A stretch of DNA of 47,501 nucleotides from a virus (IMGVR_UViG_3300001915_000002:1-47501), one strand, 5' to 3'. Counted from the stretch's first letter, positions 14,638 through 23,144 are shown. Made by a program: numbers and translations. The notes: a model not told the origin generated them from the sequence alone.

Positions 14638-14841
14638 TCACGCCTCCTGCGCCTCCCACCTCTTGACCTTGAACGGGGCGCCCTGCAACTGCACACCCTC
14701 ACCGTCCTTGATCACGATAATGTTGTTGTACTGTGTCGCCACACCCTTGGCAACGCTCTCCGTGAAGTAAAAGCGCTTGTTGAAACGCGACACTCCCCTG
14801 AGTTCGTTGCCATCCTTGTCAACCACACTGAACAATTCCAT
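14638..14841 (-). CDS. Small protein of the same repeated family (67 aa)
   Basis: AAGGAAAG precedes the ATG. MELFSVVDKDGNELRG...RFNKRFYFTE matches the N-terminal block of the two genes downstream in the operon. It lacks the Val-Thr-Trp end. Function unknown. Confidence 0.65.
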   Translation of the reverse strand: MELFSVVDKDGNELRGVSRFNKRFYFTESVAKGVATQYNNIIVIKDGEGVQLQGAPFKVKRWEAQEA

Positions 14842-14843
14842 TG

Positions 14844-15077
14844 TTACTTTCCTTCCTCGTAACCAAATTCATGCGCAATGTCATTACGCAAGTTACCGAT
14901 CAAGGCATGCGCCTCATTCAGACCCATGATGAACTTGCCATCTTCATCAGCACTGTACGCCTCCCTGATCTTTTCGTTCAAGCATCGCTTCAACACCTCC
15001 AGGATAACATACACATCGCTAGGGTGTCTAGCCTTTGTGACTAGTTCGTTACGCCACCTGTCACGGAACTCTGACAA
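14844..15077 (-). CDS. Unknown helical protein, TTG start (77 aa)
   Basis: AGGAGG sits 8 bases before TTG 15077; longer starts would run far into the dCMP deaminase gene. All-helical: LSEFRDRWRNELVTKA, VILEVLKRCLNEKIREA and HALIGNLRNDIAHEFG. The last helix resembles HEPN-type ends (RNDIAHEF), but no second motif confirms it. Overlaps the deaminase by 17 bases. Confidence 0.55.
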   Translation of the reverse strand: MSEFRDRWRNELVTKARHPSDVYVILEVLKRCLNEKIREAYSADEDGKFIMGLNEAHALIGNLRNDIAHEFGYEEGK

Positions 15078-15468
15078 TGTGTACACCTCCTGTCGACAAA
15101 AGATCATGCCCTGCGTTCCTACCATACCACTCACGATAGTAGACAATACGCACAGGCGTATTCAAAATGAGTTTCGAACACTCGAAGCACGGCATGTGCG
15201 TGCAGTACATCTTCGTAGGCTCCAACGTGTCATCATCAAACCTAGCGTACAGCAAGGCATTCACCTCTGCGTGCACACTGATCTGACAGGGGGCGTCCTC
15301 GTAATGTACACAGTGTGAGATATTTTGTGGTGCGCCGTTGTATCCCATGCCAATAACACGGTTATTCAACACAACAACAGCCCCAACCTGTAGACGAGAG
15401 CAGGTGCCACGCTTAGCAGCTTGCTCCGCCAACAACATAAAATACTCATCCCACCCTGGGCGCTTCAC
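15061..15468 (-). CDS. dcd: dCMP deaminase (135 aa)
   Basis: Converts dCMP to dUMP, the substrate of ThyX. Zinc site: His67-Ala-Glu69 (SVHAEVNALLYA) and Pro93-Cys94-x-x-Cys97 (MPCFEC). The start RPGWDEYFMLLAEQAAKRGTC is typical for the family and fixes GTG 15468 rather than the TTG at 15522. Length fits (130-180). The gene symbol is generic. Confidence 0.9.
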   Translation of the reverse strand: MKRPGWDEYFMLLAEQAAKRGTCSRLQVGAVVVLNNRVIGMGYNGAPQNISHCVHYEDAPCQISVHAEVNALLYARFDDDTLEPTKMYCTHMPCFECSKLILNTPVRIVYYREWYGRNAGHDLLSTGGVHIVRVP

Positions 15469-15469
15469 C

Positions 15470-16045
15470 TCAGATGCGCCTATTGTCAAACCCAAGTTCC
15501 CAATCACGTCCTTCACCTTCAATGCCCTTGCGCCCTAGCTTGATCACCTCAATGAGACGGCCGTTCTCCGCAGACATCTGACGAATCAATTCATCCTTCT
15601 TCAGGATAGCCTTGCCTCGTTCCTCGAAAGCCTTAGCCTGGCGTTCGTTCTGTGCCTCCAAACCTCGTACCTTTTCCTCGGCGATGCGACGTGCGTCCCT
15701 GTGGATGTTAGACACACGCTCCATATCGTGATACTTCTCACGCCAATGCTCACGCTGCCCCTCAACCTTGATCTTGGCATTATCCTTCAAGCGCATGAAC
15801 TCACTATAACGATCTACCGTCTGCTCAAGTTCATGTACCTGTGCCCGAAGCTGGGTTAGTTCGAACTGTGCACGCATAGAAGGGAGGTCGTTCAACCGCG
15901 CAACAGCATTGTCACGTTCCTTCTGCAACACATCAATCGCGGCGCGCTGATTATTCACACGTCGCGTCAACTCTTCCAGTTCATTGACCATGATCTCAAC
16001 CTGCTGCCGCACGAGATTCTTGGCCTGCACCCACTCGTCACTCAC
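15470..16045 (-). CDS. Long coiled-coil protein (191 aa)
   Basis: GTG 16045 has GGAGGT 8 bases upstream and overlaps the gene before by 8 bases. Almost the whole length is coiled coil (VNELEELTRRVNNQRAAIDV onward) with few Gly or Pro. No enzyme motif. Could be a structural or DNA-organising protein; function unknown. Confidence 0.65.
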   Translation of the reverse strand: MSDEWVQAKNLVRQQVEIMVNELEELTRRVNNQRAAIDVLQKERDNAVARLNDLPSMRAQFELTQLRAQVHELEQTVDRYSEFMRLKDNAKIKVEGQREHWREKYHDMERVSNIHRDARRIAEEKVRGLEAQNERQAKAFEERGKAILKKDELIRQMSAENGRLIEVIKLGRKGIEGEGRDWELGFDNRRI

Positions 16046-16196
16046 TTTCCTTGACCTCCCTCTTACGCGTGTCCCACATGATGAGACCAAGCAACTTATT
16101 GGCATCAGTGGTGGTGATGGGGCCTGTAACGACACGCCACGAGTTCAACTTTGGGTCCTTGATCTCAACCACGTAGCGTTTAGCCTTAGCTGGCAT
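16038..16196 (-). CDS. Small basic protein (52 aa)
   Basis: GAGAGGAGTAAG precedes ATG 16196. Sequence PAKAKRYVVEIKDPKLNSW, then TGPITTTDANKLLGLI; a small beta-then-helix protein. Coupled to the coiled-coil gene. Function unknown. Confidence 0.6.
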   Translation of the reverse strand: MPAKAKRYVVEIKDPKLNSWRVVTGPITTTDANKLLGLIMWDTRKREVKESE

Positions 16197-16206
16197 CTTA
16201 CTCCTC

Positions 16207-16401
16207 TCAATCCCTTGTTACATCGATGATACGCCATGTCGGTACAGACAACAACAGTTCATTCCCGTCAACTGTACGAATGATCAACCAATAACTGTTC
16301 AGTTCTACGTGAACGTCCCTAGATGTGCTCCAAATCTCCACCATAGGCTTGCCCGCGTGATCACCCAAATTACGTACGGCCTGCCATTTCACGTTCAGCA
16401 T
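16207..16401 (-). CDS. Unknown small protein (64 aa)
   Basis: ACAGGAGGC precedes the ATG. Beta-rich (VEIWSTSRDVHVELNSYWLII, then LLLSVPTWRIIDV). Behind its own predicted promoter and directly after a hairpin. Function unknown. Confidence 0.6.
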   Translation of the reverse strand: MLNVKWQAVRNLGDHAGKPMVEIWSTSRDVHVELNSYWLIIRTVDGNELLLSVPTWRIIDVTRD

Positions 16402-16417
16402 TTACTTGCCTCCTGTA

Positions 16418-16446
16418 ACTAAAATCTAACAAGATCAACATGTCAG
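16418..16446 (-). promoter_or_regulatory. Probable promoter after the hairpin
   Basis: Minus strand CTGACA (16441-16446), 17-base spacer, TTTAGT (16418-16423). It follows the hairpin at 16457-16495 and would restart transcription for the genes from 16401 downward. Confidence 0.4.
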
Positions 16447-16456
16447 TTGGTGTGAT

Positions 16457-16495
16457 TACACCCTAGGACGTAAAACTCTCGTCCTAGGGTGTAAT
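16457..16495. terminator. Inverted repeat, probable terminator
   Basis: TTACACCCTAGGACG and its exact complement CGTCCTAGGGTGTAA flank a 9-base loop. A perfect 15-bp stem just after the stop at 16505, but with only a short T-run, so factor-independent termination is less certain. Confidence 0.7.
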
Positions 16496-16504
16496 ACGTA
16501 CCTA

Positions 16505-16897
16505 TTACGGGGCACTCTCGTAGACGCGAATGACCTTCTGTGTTGGACGAACTTCCTTCACCACACTCTGCCAGTCTTCACCGTCGTAAGACGTGTACTC
16601 GCCCTTCAGCCGGAAGTACTTCTCAAACTCGCCGCCCGTCAGAGTGTTGTCGACCTCGATACGCCACACCATCTCGGTCTCCATAGTGTTGTACCCGGCG
16701 GTGTCGTAGTCACCCAGCGACTCCTGCACCTTCACCACACGTGCGTTTCCGTAGGTGAACACCTTATCAACAGAAACGTCATGTGCCCACCAAGCCCAGC
16801 CCTTGTTGTACAGGGCGCTTTCACCGGCGATGCCCAGAAGGATGCTCTGCGCGCTCTTCGCGTTCAGTGGGATGCTCACCATCACCTCATCACTCAT
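16505..16897 (-). CDS. Unknown protein, paralog of the upstream gene (130 aa)
   Basis: Contains KGWAWWAHDVSVDKVFTYG and ends FRLKGEYTSYDGEDWQSVVKEV, which parallels the end of the gene at 16890 (FKKEGYYASHYGTDWDGPFR). The order (strands, then a D-T-G/D-N-T turn, then G-x-Y-x-S) suggests a tandem duplication. Overlaps its neighbour by 8 bases. Function unknown; last gene before the hairpin. Confidence 0.65.
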   Translation of the reverse strand: MSDEVMVSIPLNAKSAQSILLGIAGESALYNKGWAWWAHDVSVDKVFTYGNARVVKVQESLGDYDTAGYNTMETEMVWRIEVDNTLTGGEFEKYFRLKGEYTSYDGEDWQSVVKEVRPTQKVIRVYESAP

Positions 16898-17231
16898 AGA
16901 ACGTCACCATCCTCTCCACTGCGTGCACCTCACGGAACGGGCCATCCCAATCCGTGCCGTAATGAGAGGCATAGTACCCCTCCTTCTTGAACAACTGACC
17001 CGTGTCCACAACCTCGAATACGAATTCGATGTGATCACCCTGGCCTTCCCCGCCATCTTCAGCGACATGCTTGAAATCACCAAGCACAGTGTTCAGTTCA
17101 CCACCACGCCAACCGAGGACTTCGTTTACCTCACTCCAGTCCAGATCGTCCGGATCATTGGCGTAGTCCAAGTTCAGGGCACGCGACAACGCATCCTGTA
17201 CCTGCTCCTCCGTATACTGTGTGTTACCCAC
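16890..17231 (-). CDS. Unknown protein, paralog of the downstream gene (113 aa)
   Basis: N-terminal helix EEQVQDALSRALNL, acidic middle, C-terminal block shared with the gene at 16505 (see there). Widespread in actinophages as a small protein of unknown role, as far as I can recognise. Three bases from the gene upstream. Confidence 0.65.
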   Translation of the reverse strand: MGNTQYTEEQVQDALSRALNLDYANDPDDLDWSEVNEVLGWRGGELNTVLGDFKHVAEDGGEGQGDHIEFVFEVVDTGQLFKKEGYYASHYGTDWDGPFREVHAVERMVTFYE

Positions 17232-17234
17232 TCG

Positions 17235-18026
17235 TTACTCTCCCTTCCTGCGGTGCGGCACCAACATGTGTGCCCTATCCTTGTGCCTTTTCACGTAGTC
17301 TACGTCAGGTTGCATGAACGTGTCAAGGTGCGTAACGATGAACTGTGCCGATCGTCCCTTCGTGAGATTGGTGATCGTCTTCTGCAACGCCATAGCATAC
17401 GCGCGCCGAGGGCTGAACTGATAGTCCTTCGGGATCAACGTGCGCTCCAACGCCGTCGCATAGATCTCTTCACGGAACAACTTCACCTGTGTCTCAAACG
17501 GGGCGCTCCACACCTTCTTCATGTCCATAGCAATCTCCGCGCCTGGCTTGAAGAAGTCCTCGTACAGAGGGTAATCACCATAGCACACAGAGTAATGCAC
17601 ACTGTCATGGTCCCACTTCCGCGGAACAGCATCATCGAAGAAGTCCGCTTTGTCCATGTTCAAGTCGATGATCTTCTTCCCGAAGTCACGCTCCCACACA
17701 CGATACAAAACATCGTGCATCGACGGTATCAGCACCGCACCACGTTGCTTCAACCACACAATGTCCTGCGCATGCTTCCACCAACTCCCATTTTTCAACG
17801 ACCAATACTGATGTGACACCTTGATCGTGTAAAGCTCCGCGACCGTAGCGTGCCGTCCCGTGTTACCGAACAACTGAAGAAACTCAGGCGCCCAGTAAGC
17901 ATCAATCCCTGCTGCGTTGTGCTCTTCCATCGCGTCCGTGAACACGTCCAAGTCTTTCGGTTCGCGCGGCCACTCAGCACCAAAATGATGTTGAGCAGCC
18001 GTGCTCCCCACGATCAAAAATGTCAT
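17235..18026 (-). CDS. Nucleotidyltransferase-fold-like protein (263 aa)
   Basis: The N-terminus IVGSTAAQHHFGAEWP...PKDLDVF has the order of the polymerase-beta type nucleotidyltransferase motif (h-G-S, spacer, D-h-D), with Asp25 and Asp27 as likely metal ligands. SWWKHAQDIVWLK near residue 80 may give a later catalytic residue. The remaining 170 residues are unlike known tRNA CCA-adding enzymes. Target unknown; near the RNA repair genes, it might add or transfer nucleotides to RNA, but a protein or drug target is possible. Confidence 0.6.
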   Translation of the reverse strand: MTFLIVGSTAAQHHFGAEWPREPKDLDVFTDAMEEHNAAGIDAYWAPEFLQLFGNTGRHATVAELYTIKVSHQYWSLKNGSWWKHAQDIVWLKQRGAVLIPSMHDVLYRVWERDFGKKIIDLNMDKADFFDDAVPRKWDHDSVHYSVCYGDYPLYEDFFKPGAEIAMDMKKVWSAPFETQVKLFREEIYATALERTLIPKDYQFSPRRAYAMALQKTITNLTKGRSAQFIVTHLDTFMQPDVDYVKRHKDRAHMLVPHRRKGE

Positions 18027-18244
18027 CGCGCATCATCCTCCGTTACTACGTTCAACGTTACGTCCTTAAAGGCGTCACGATACCGCATGAGAGAGGCAGG
18101 AGTCCAGCCGTGTGTCACCCACTCCCCATCCTTGTACCACTCCATGATCTCAAGGGTCGAGTTCCAACGATAATACTCTTGACCGAACTCATCGATCAGT
18201 TCGTACACATCGTAGGGCGTCAACTCCGCGCTTCGCTCAGCCAC
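18023..18244 (-). CDS. Unknown small protein (73 aa)
   Basis: ATGA overlap with the downstream gene. Aromatic and acidic: YDVYELIDEFGQEYYRWNST, then WYKDGEWVTHGWTP. Alpha/beta, no family recognised. Confidence 0.6.
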   Translation of the reverse strand: MAERSAELTPYDVYELIDEFGQEYYRWNSTLEIMEWYKDGEWVTHGWTPASLMRYRDAFKDVTLNVVTEDDAR

Positions 18245-18492
18245 TCTTCCGCCTCCTCTTCTGTAGTGCTCTCACCCTTGATCACGTAAACTTCATTTGT
18301 TGCGTTCCAGGTCTGAAGTTCCTTCACCGAACGCCCCACACTAGCGGGCAGCCACGTACCGCTGGTAGTCAGTAGTTCAACCTGACCCTGCGGGGTTCGC
18401 TGACGATAAAAAATTTCCTCACGTTCATTCAGACCGAACACAGCGCCCAACCCATCGTTGAACACCGTGGTCACCTTGGCGTACTCAGTCAT
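18220..18492 (-). CDS. Unknown protein downstream of DNA polymerase (90 aa)
   Basis: GGAGG lies 5 bases before ATG 18492, which overlaps the polymerase stop (ATGA). Beta-rich first half (AKVTTVFNDGLGAVFGLNE), acidic helix at the end (STTEEEAEEWLSEAR). Translationally coupled to polymerase. Function unknown. Confidence 0.65.
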   Translation of the reverse strand: MTEYAKVTTVFNDGLGAVFGLNEREEIFYRQRTPQGQVELLTTSGTWLPASVGRSVKELQTWNATNEVYVIKGESTTEEEAEEWLSEARS

Positions 18493-20387
18493 GCTGCCTC
18501 CATCCAATCCGGAATCAAGTTCTTAGTGCCCTTAGAGCGTACCATACCATCACTATCCTTGAACACATAACCATGCGCCCATGTCTTCCCATACACCTCA
18601 CCGGTGGCTGAGATCGGGACATCGATGAACATGCCGCTCATCACTTCCCCTACAGTATGCGCTACTTCGTGGGCGATGTCAACAGGGGCCTGGAACAAAA
18701 TTTCATCGTGCACAGGCAACAACAGATAGTCATCAAGACCCTGGCGCGCCAGATCGATGAGAGCCTGTGCTAACAGATCGCGTGCGATCGACTGCACACT
18801 GTAGTTGACAGCAGCGTACTCGCGTCCCGAGTCCAATGGCAGGTAGCGGCCATGATGGTTGATGATGTACCCACCATTAGTCCGTTGTTCGCTCTGCAAC
18901 TTGCGTGCGTAGGCAGGGAGCTCGAAGTACGCCGCCTCGTATTCGCGGATGGCGTGCTTGACTTGATCAATAGGTGCTCCCGTTTGACGTGACAACGTGC
19001 GTGCCCCGCCACCAAACACCTTACCGAACCCAACGCCCTTGCCAATGCTTCGTTGGAACTTTGTAAATTCCTTACCGTACACGAGTTCGGCGGTGTAGTC
19101 ATGAAGGTCAATGCCGTTGTTGATGGCGTACTTCATCCGTGAAATTCCTGCAAGAGCCGCCAACACCCTAAACTCAACCTGATCATAGTCCGCACTACCC
19201 AACACATAGCCCTCGTCAGCGATCACAGCGCGCCTGATGAGCCAAGCGTTATCGCCACGTGAAGGGAGTTGCTGAAGGGGTGGGTTCCCGATGGACATGC
19301 GTGACGTGCGGGCCTGAAGGGAATTGATGTCAGGATGGACGTGGTCGTTGAAGTCACGAGCGTTGAGCATGGCTTCGGCGTATGCCGTCTTCCACTTCTT
19401 CGCCCTCTTGCTTTCCATGATTGCCGTAAGCAACTCCTGCACGTCTACAGGCGTGTGCACATCTTCAACGAGCTTTTCCATGACGGCCTTATCGACCTTC
19501 GGCTTACCCGTCTTCGTGAACTCCTCAGGACGCCATCCACGCGCCAACAATGCCGCCCCAACTTGCTGTGTGCTCTGCATGTTCTCCACGCCCAACTCCT
19601 GAACTCGTCGAGTGCCCTCCTTCCATTCCTGTTCAAGGCGACGCACCAAGTACTCCGAGAACTTGACATCAACACGGAAGCCACGCCGCTTCATGCGTGT
19701 TGTCACACGCTGAACCTCATGCTCGAAACGTGCCAAGCGGCCGTAGCCCTCACGATTGACACGGGCGCGCATCATGTCGTGCAACCTCTGTGTCAAGATC
19801 ACATCAAGTCCCGCGTACAAAAGGTATAGGGGGTTGTTGATATCGATCTGGGCCCACCCTGTTTGTAGCGTGGCCCCGATCTTATGAAACTCTTCCTTCA
19901 AATCCTTCTGTGTGTCGGGGGCGCTCGGATCGATGTACTTGGCGCTGAGTTCCTTCAGGCCATGCCCAACGCCTCCGTCCATCTTGCTACGTGGATCTAG
20001 AAGGTGAGAGAGGATACGTGTGTCGTGATACTTGTCCTCAGTCTCACTCAACGACATCAGTTGCGTGACGTCGAAGGCGAGAAGGTCGAACGGGGCGTTG
20101 TGGAGGTTCACGCCGCGCCTGAACAACCTACGCAAAAACTCAATCACTACGCGCGGACGCACCGAGAACAAACGATAAACATAGGCGGTGCGTGCGTTGC
20201 CAAACTGTAGTGTTCGAATACGAAAAGTAGGTGAGAAGAGATCAAGACCTGTGGTCTCGGTGTCAACGCTCAGTTCGAAAGGTTCGTGATCGTCGATGAA
20301 GTGCATTGCTTCGCGCACATCCTCATCACTTTCGATCACGTTGACTTGGCACTCAATGCCGTCCAACGTATAGGGGTAACGAATCAT
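18489..20387 (-). CDS. polA: DNA polymerase I, family A with 3'-5' exonuclease (632 aa)
   Basis: Replicative phage polymerase. Exonuclease: Asp42-x-Glu44 (VDTETTGLD), HNAPFD with Asp101, and YAGLD with Asp195. Polymerase: motif A SADYDQVEFR (Asp400, Glu405), motif B RSIGKGVGFGKVFGG (Arg446, Lys450, Phe454), motif C VHDE (His560, Asp561). All catalytic acids are intact. Phe454 matches E. coli Phe762, which favours dNTPs. The position of Tyr766 is Phe458 here, which is unusual. It lacks a 5'-nuclease domain, as most phage enzymes do. Own promoter at 20443-20472. Confidence 0.96.
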   Translation of the reverse strand: MIRYPYTLDGIECQVNVIESDEDVREAMHFIDDHEPFELSVDTETTGLDLFSPTFRIRTLQFGNARTAYVYRLFSVRPRVVIEFLRRLFRRGVNLHNAPFDLLAFDVTQLMSLSETEDKYHDTRILSHLLDPRSKMDGGVGHGLKELSAKYIDPSAPDTQKDLKEEFHKIGATLQTGWAQIDINNPLYLLYAGLDVILTQRLHDMMRARVNREGYGRLARFEHEVQRVTTRMKRRGFRVDVKFSEYLVRRLEQEWKEGTRRVQELGVENMQSTQQVGAALLARGWRPEEFTKTGKPKVDKAVMEKLVEDVHTPVDVQELLTAIMESKRAKKWKTAYAEAMLNARDFNDHVHPDINSLQARTSRMSIGNPPLQQLPSRGDNAWLIRRAVIADEGYVLGSADYDQVEFRVLAALAGISRMKYAINNGIDLHDYTAELVYGKEFTKFQRSIGKGVGFGKVFGGGARTLSRQTGAPIDQVKHAIREYEAAYFELPAYARKLQSEQRTNGGYIINHHGRYLPLDSGREYAAVNYSVQSIARDLLAQALIDLARQGLDDYLLLPVHDEILFQAPVDIAHEVAHTVGEVMSGMFIDVPISATGEVYGKTWAHGYVFKDSDGMVRSKGTKNLIPDWMEAA

Positions 20388-20442
20388 TGCTCACTCTCAT
20401 TGGTCGTGCCTGGCGCTTGAGGCCAGGGTTACACGTGCGCGT

Positions 20443-20472
20443 AGTCTATCATGCTGAGCGCCCTCAGGTCAA
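20443..20472 (-). promoter_or_regulatory. Promoter for the DNA polymerase operon
   Basis: Minus strand TTGACC (20467-20472), 18-base spacer, TAGACT (20443-20448), 55 bases before polA. The same TAGACT with an 18-base spacer occurs at the primase and tRNA promoters. Intergenic repeat copy B begins 4 bases upstream of the -35. Confidence 0.65.
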
Positions 20473-20475
20473 GAC

Positions 20476-20581
20476 AATGACAGATGGCAGTTTAGGTGCC
20501 ATTTTAAAGTTTGTTTTGTATAGCTCCATGCGCGGGCGCGTATACGCGTAATAACTGTAGTACCTGTCACTCCTGTCACTT
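20476..20581. repeat. Intergenic repeat element, copy B (106 bp)
   Basis: Gapless match to copy A at 514-619. Contains the perfect palindrome CGCGTATACGCG and the pair CTGTCACT-C-CTGTCACT (20564-20580); a third related pair follows at 20651-20666. It fills the non-coding interval between polA and the primase gene, which makes it a candidate for replication control or an origin part. Non-coding 20388-20720 holds only this, the promoter and the extra repeat. Confidence 0.8.
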
Positions 20582-20720
20582 AAACGATAAAGAAGGGGTA
20601 TTTATGCAGGTCATATGGTGTGACGGGTGGGATGACAGGTGCAAAATGTTCTGTCACTCCTGTCATGGTCGAGGGCATGAAAGAAGGGCACCATCACACA
20701 GAGTGACGATACCCTTACTC

Positions 20721-23084
20721 TCAGAACATCTCCCTTACAGTGGCCATAGAGTTACCGTCTGCTCGGTCCGGCTGTGCCGCGCCTTCGGAGCTATGCTGCC
20801 TGACGGCGGTAATCTCCTCGTTCGCTGCCAATCCCAGGAAGACCGTGCCTGTGGCCGTGCGCTTGGTGTTGTACCCGCGTTCCTCCAACGCGGCCTTGAA
20901 CGCCTTCTGTGAGAGCATGTCGCGCTCACTGTAAGACTGTGTCAACGCCCACTTCTTGTATAGCGAATATGTCCACGCGCTCGGTACCTTCTTGTTATCT
21001 TCAGGTACCAACCAACCACCATGCTCGACAAGTTCAATGAACCCACCGAGGATGTCAGCGCTCTCGCGGTACTCACGGGTAGCGTTGCGCACACGATCAG
21101 GTTCCTGCAACCCCGACGCGTACCACTCGGCCGCGCCCCGTACCGCCCACGACAAAATCCCTGGTGCTTCACCAAGCAATGTCGTAGCAAGTCCGTGGTC
21201 ACGTTCGTGTGGCTCAAAGAACCTCTGCCACGGAATTAGCTTCACCCTGCGCCAAATGCCTTCATCAGCACCACGAATGTCAGGCTTCGCATTCGTCGCC
21301 ATCTGCAAGAGGAAGTTCGGGTAGAACTCAATCTCGTTCTGGTGGAGGGCGCGCGCCGTAATCATGTCACCCGAGGCCATTCGCTTGATTTGCGCCTCGT
21401 CAATAGATGCACGAGCGTCTGCCTCGTTGACCGTGACAAGACGGGAACCACGCAATCGCACCAAGTCAGGTCGAGCGGCCCCTGCTCCATCGCGCTTACG
21501 CTCGAATGAGGACCAATCAGTAACGCTGCTAATACTCCCGAACACTGATCGCAAAGTATCCAGGAAGATTGACTTTCCATTGCTGCCCCTTCCATAATGA
21601 ATGGCCATGGCATGCTCCGATGTCTCACCTGTAATGCCATAGCCTACTAGGCGCTGAAGGAACGGAGGCATGTCCGGCATATCAGGCATGACCTCTTCCA
21701 AGAATTGCTGCCAGCGTGGCGCTACAGCCTCGGGATCGTAATCGATATCGACCAACTGCGTCATGTGCAGTTCAGGACGATGCTCATACAACATTCCCGT
21801 GCGCAAATCCACCACACCATTCCTCACTGACAAGAGGTTCTTGTGACTGTCCAAGTCCTCGGCCGTCAGGCGAATGGTGTACGTGGCCTGCATCAGCTTC
21901 ATCGCATTCTGCAAGCCTGTGTGACTCAATGAATAACGAATATGCTGCTTGGCTAGCTTGGCGCTCCTTTGCTCCTTAATCAATTCCGATAGGTCTTCGT
22001 AAAGGAATTCCTGTGCTTCCTTCACCATCTGTAGCACGGACGCTGAGTTTTCATTCTCAGGCATCCACACCTTACCGTTCCAAATCAACCACCCGATACC
22101 CTCACAGTATCGAATTCGGTCACGGAAGATCTCCACAAGACGGTTGGCGTTGCCAGCGTCCGTGAGACGTTCATCATCAAGCGCCTCTGCGCTAGCTGTA
22201 TAATTGGTCACCTTGATCCATCCAGGAGTAGTCTTACCCTCGCCATCGCTTGCGCGCGGAGGGATCGATACGCTAGGGTGGGGTCGAGGTGTTACCTCGG
22301 CGAACTGCCAGGCACGTTCAACCTTGCCCGACAATCCCTTCAGCGTGTACGGCAACTTCCTGACGAAGTCGTTCACGATCATGTCCTGATTGAGGACAGC
22401 GTCAGGGACACACATTGACAACTGAAACGAGCGCACCAACAAGCGGTACGCTGTATCGTCGCGTGTCCCGTCTTCAGCCTCGGCGGCCTCGCGCACATTC
22501 ATGCGATGCCACCTGACTACATCATCCCACTGATCCTCAGGATACTGATAGTGGGATTCAGGAACGTCACGTGCCTGGCCTACGATCTTGTTTAGGATTC
22601 CAGCGGGGAGTGGTTCCAAATCTCCGCTGTCAACAACACGGTATTCCCTTCCCTCAATGGATGATGTTGGAGCAACGATATAGCCGCCGTCAGCGCGGAC
22701 ATCAATGCCTGGTCCGAGTCGTCCGACGGAGTTTCCGATGTGATCGACACCGTCAGGGTATCGGAATAGAAGGTGCACTCCACCTGAAGGTGTTTCGTGT
22801 TCTCGCGTGCGTACCTTTCCTCCGCCCAGGTCATATACAGCCTCCTTCGTTCCTCCGTGCTTAGGATCAACATCGATCACGACAATGCCACTGCTCTTGC
22901 CCGTGACAATGCCTACGTTAAACTGTTCATTCTCCAACTCATCAATGAAATCTTCCGAGTCTAGTTGACTCCATGACAAGTGACCCGAAGTTCCCTCGGG
23001 AGGGCGCTTCGAGTTATTTGCAAGTGGAAATAGAACCCATCCCTCTCGCATCATCTGTGTAATTGTCTGCTTACGCAGGGTCAT
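20721..23084 (-). CDS. Bifunctional primase/polymerase-helicase, D5-like (787 aa)
   Basis: Unwinds and primes phage DNA. N-terminal PrimPol domain: VVIDVDP with Asp71 and Asp73, GGVHLLFRYP near 101-110, and GIDVRADGGYIVAP. Central D5 N-terminal region. C-terminal SF3 helicase: Walker A GRGSNGKS (498-505), Walker B-like VTVNEAD (Glu554), sensor QMATNAKP (Asn598) and arginine finger region WRRVKL. Length is typical for fused phage primase-helicases. Promoter at 23145-23174. Confidence 0.93.
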   Translation of the reverse strand: MTLRKQTITQMMREGWVLFPLANNSKRPPEGTSGHLSWSQLDSEDFIDELENEQFNVGIVTGKSSGIVVIDVDPKHGGTKEAVYDLGGGKVRTREHETPSGGVHLLFRYPDGVDHIGNSVGRLGPGIDVRADGGYIVAPTSSIEGREYRVVDSGDLEPLPAGILNKIVGQARDVPESHYQYPEDQWDDVVRWHRMNVREAAEAEDGTRDDTAYRLLVRSFQLSMCVPDAVLNQDMIVNDFVRKLPYTLKGLSGKVERAWQFAEVTPRPHPSVSIPPRASDGEGKTTPGWIKVTNYTASAEALDDERLTDAGNANRLVEIFRDRIRYCEGIGWLIWNGKVWMPENENSASVLQMVKEAQEFLYEDLSELIKEQRSAKLAKQHIRYSLSHTGLQNAMKLMQATYTIRLTAEDLDSHKNLLSVRNGVVDLRTGMLYEHRPELHMTQLVDIDYDPEAVAPRWQQFLEEVMPDMPDMPPFLQRLVGYGITGETSEHAMAIHYGRGSNGKSIFLDTLRSVFGSISSVTDWSSFERKRDGAGAARPDLVRLRGSRLVTVNEADARASIDEAQIKRMASGDMITARALHQNEIEFYPNFLLQMATNAKPDIRGADEGIWRRVKLIPWQRFFEPHERDHGLATTLLGEAPGILSWAVRGAAEWYASGLQEPDRVRNATREYRESADILGGFIELVEHGGWLVPEDNKKVPSAWTYSLYKKWALTQSYSERDMLSQKAFKAALEERGYNTKRTATGTVFLGLAANEEITAVRQHSSEGAAQPDRADGNSMATVREMF

Positions 23085-23144
23085 GCAGTCCTCCTTATGG
23101 CCGTAGCCAAGTTGCGACGCTCTCAGCGTGAGGAACGTAGGTAC

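Noticed and set aside
14844-15077. HEPN ribonuclease
   Set aside because: The RNDIAHEF end loosely resembles the R-x4-6-H motif (R-N-D-I-A-H), but a small all-helical protein with no toxin/antitoxin partner is not enough to claim it.
20604-20912. Rightward ORF after repeat copy B (starts MQVIWCDGWDD, with FCHSC)
   Set aside because: It has a plausible ribosome site, but two thirds lies antisense to the primase gene and the Cys come from the repeated TGTCA motif. A short RNA or leader peptide is possible, but not supported enough.
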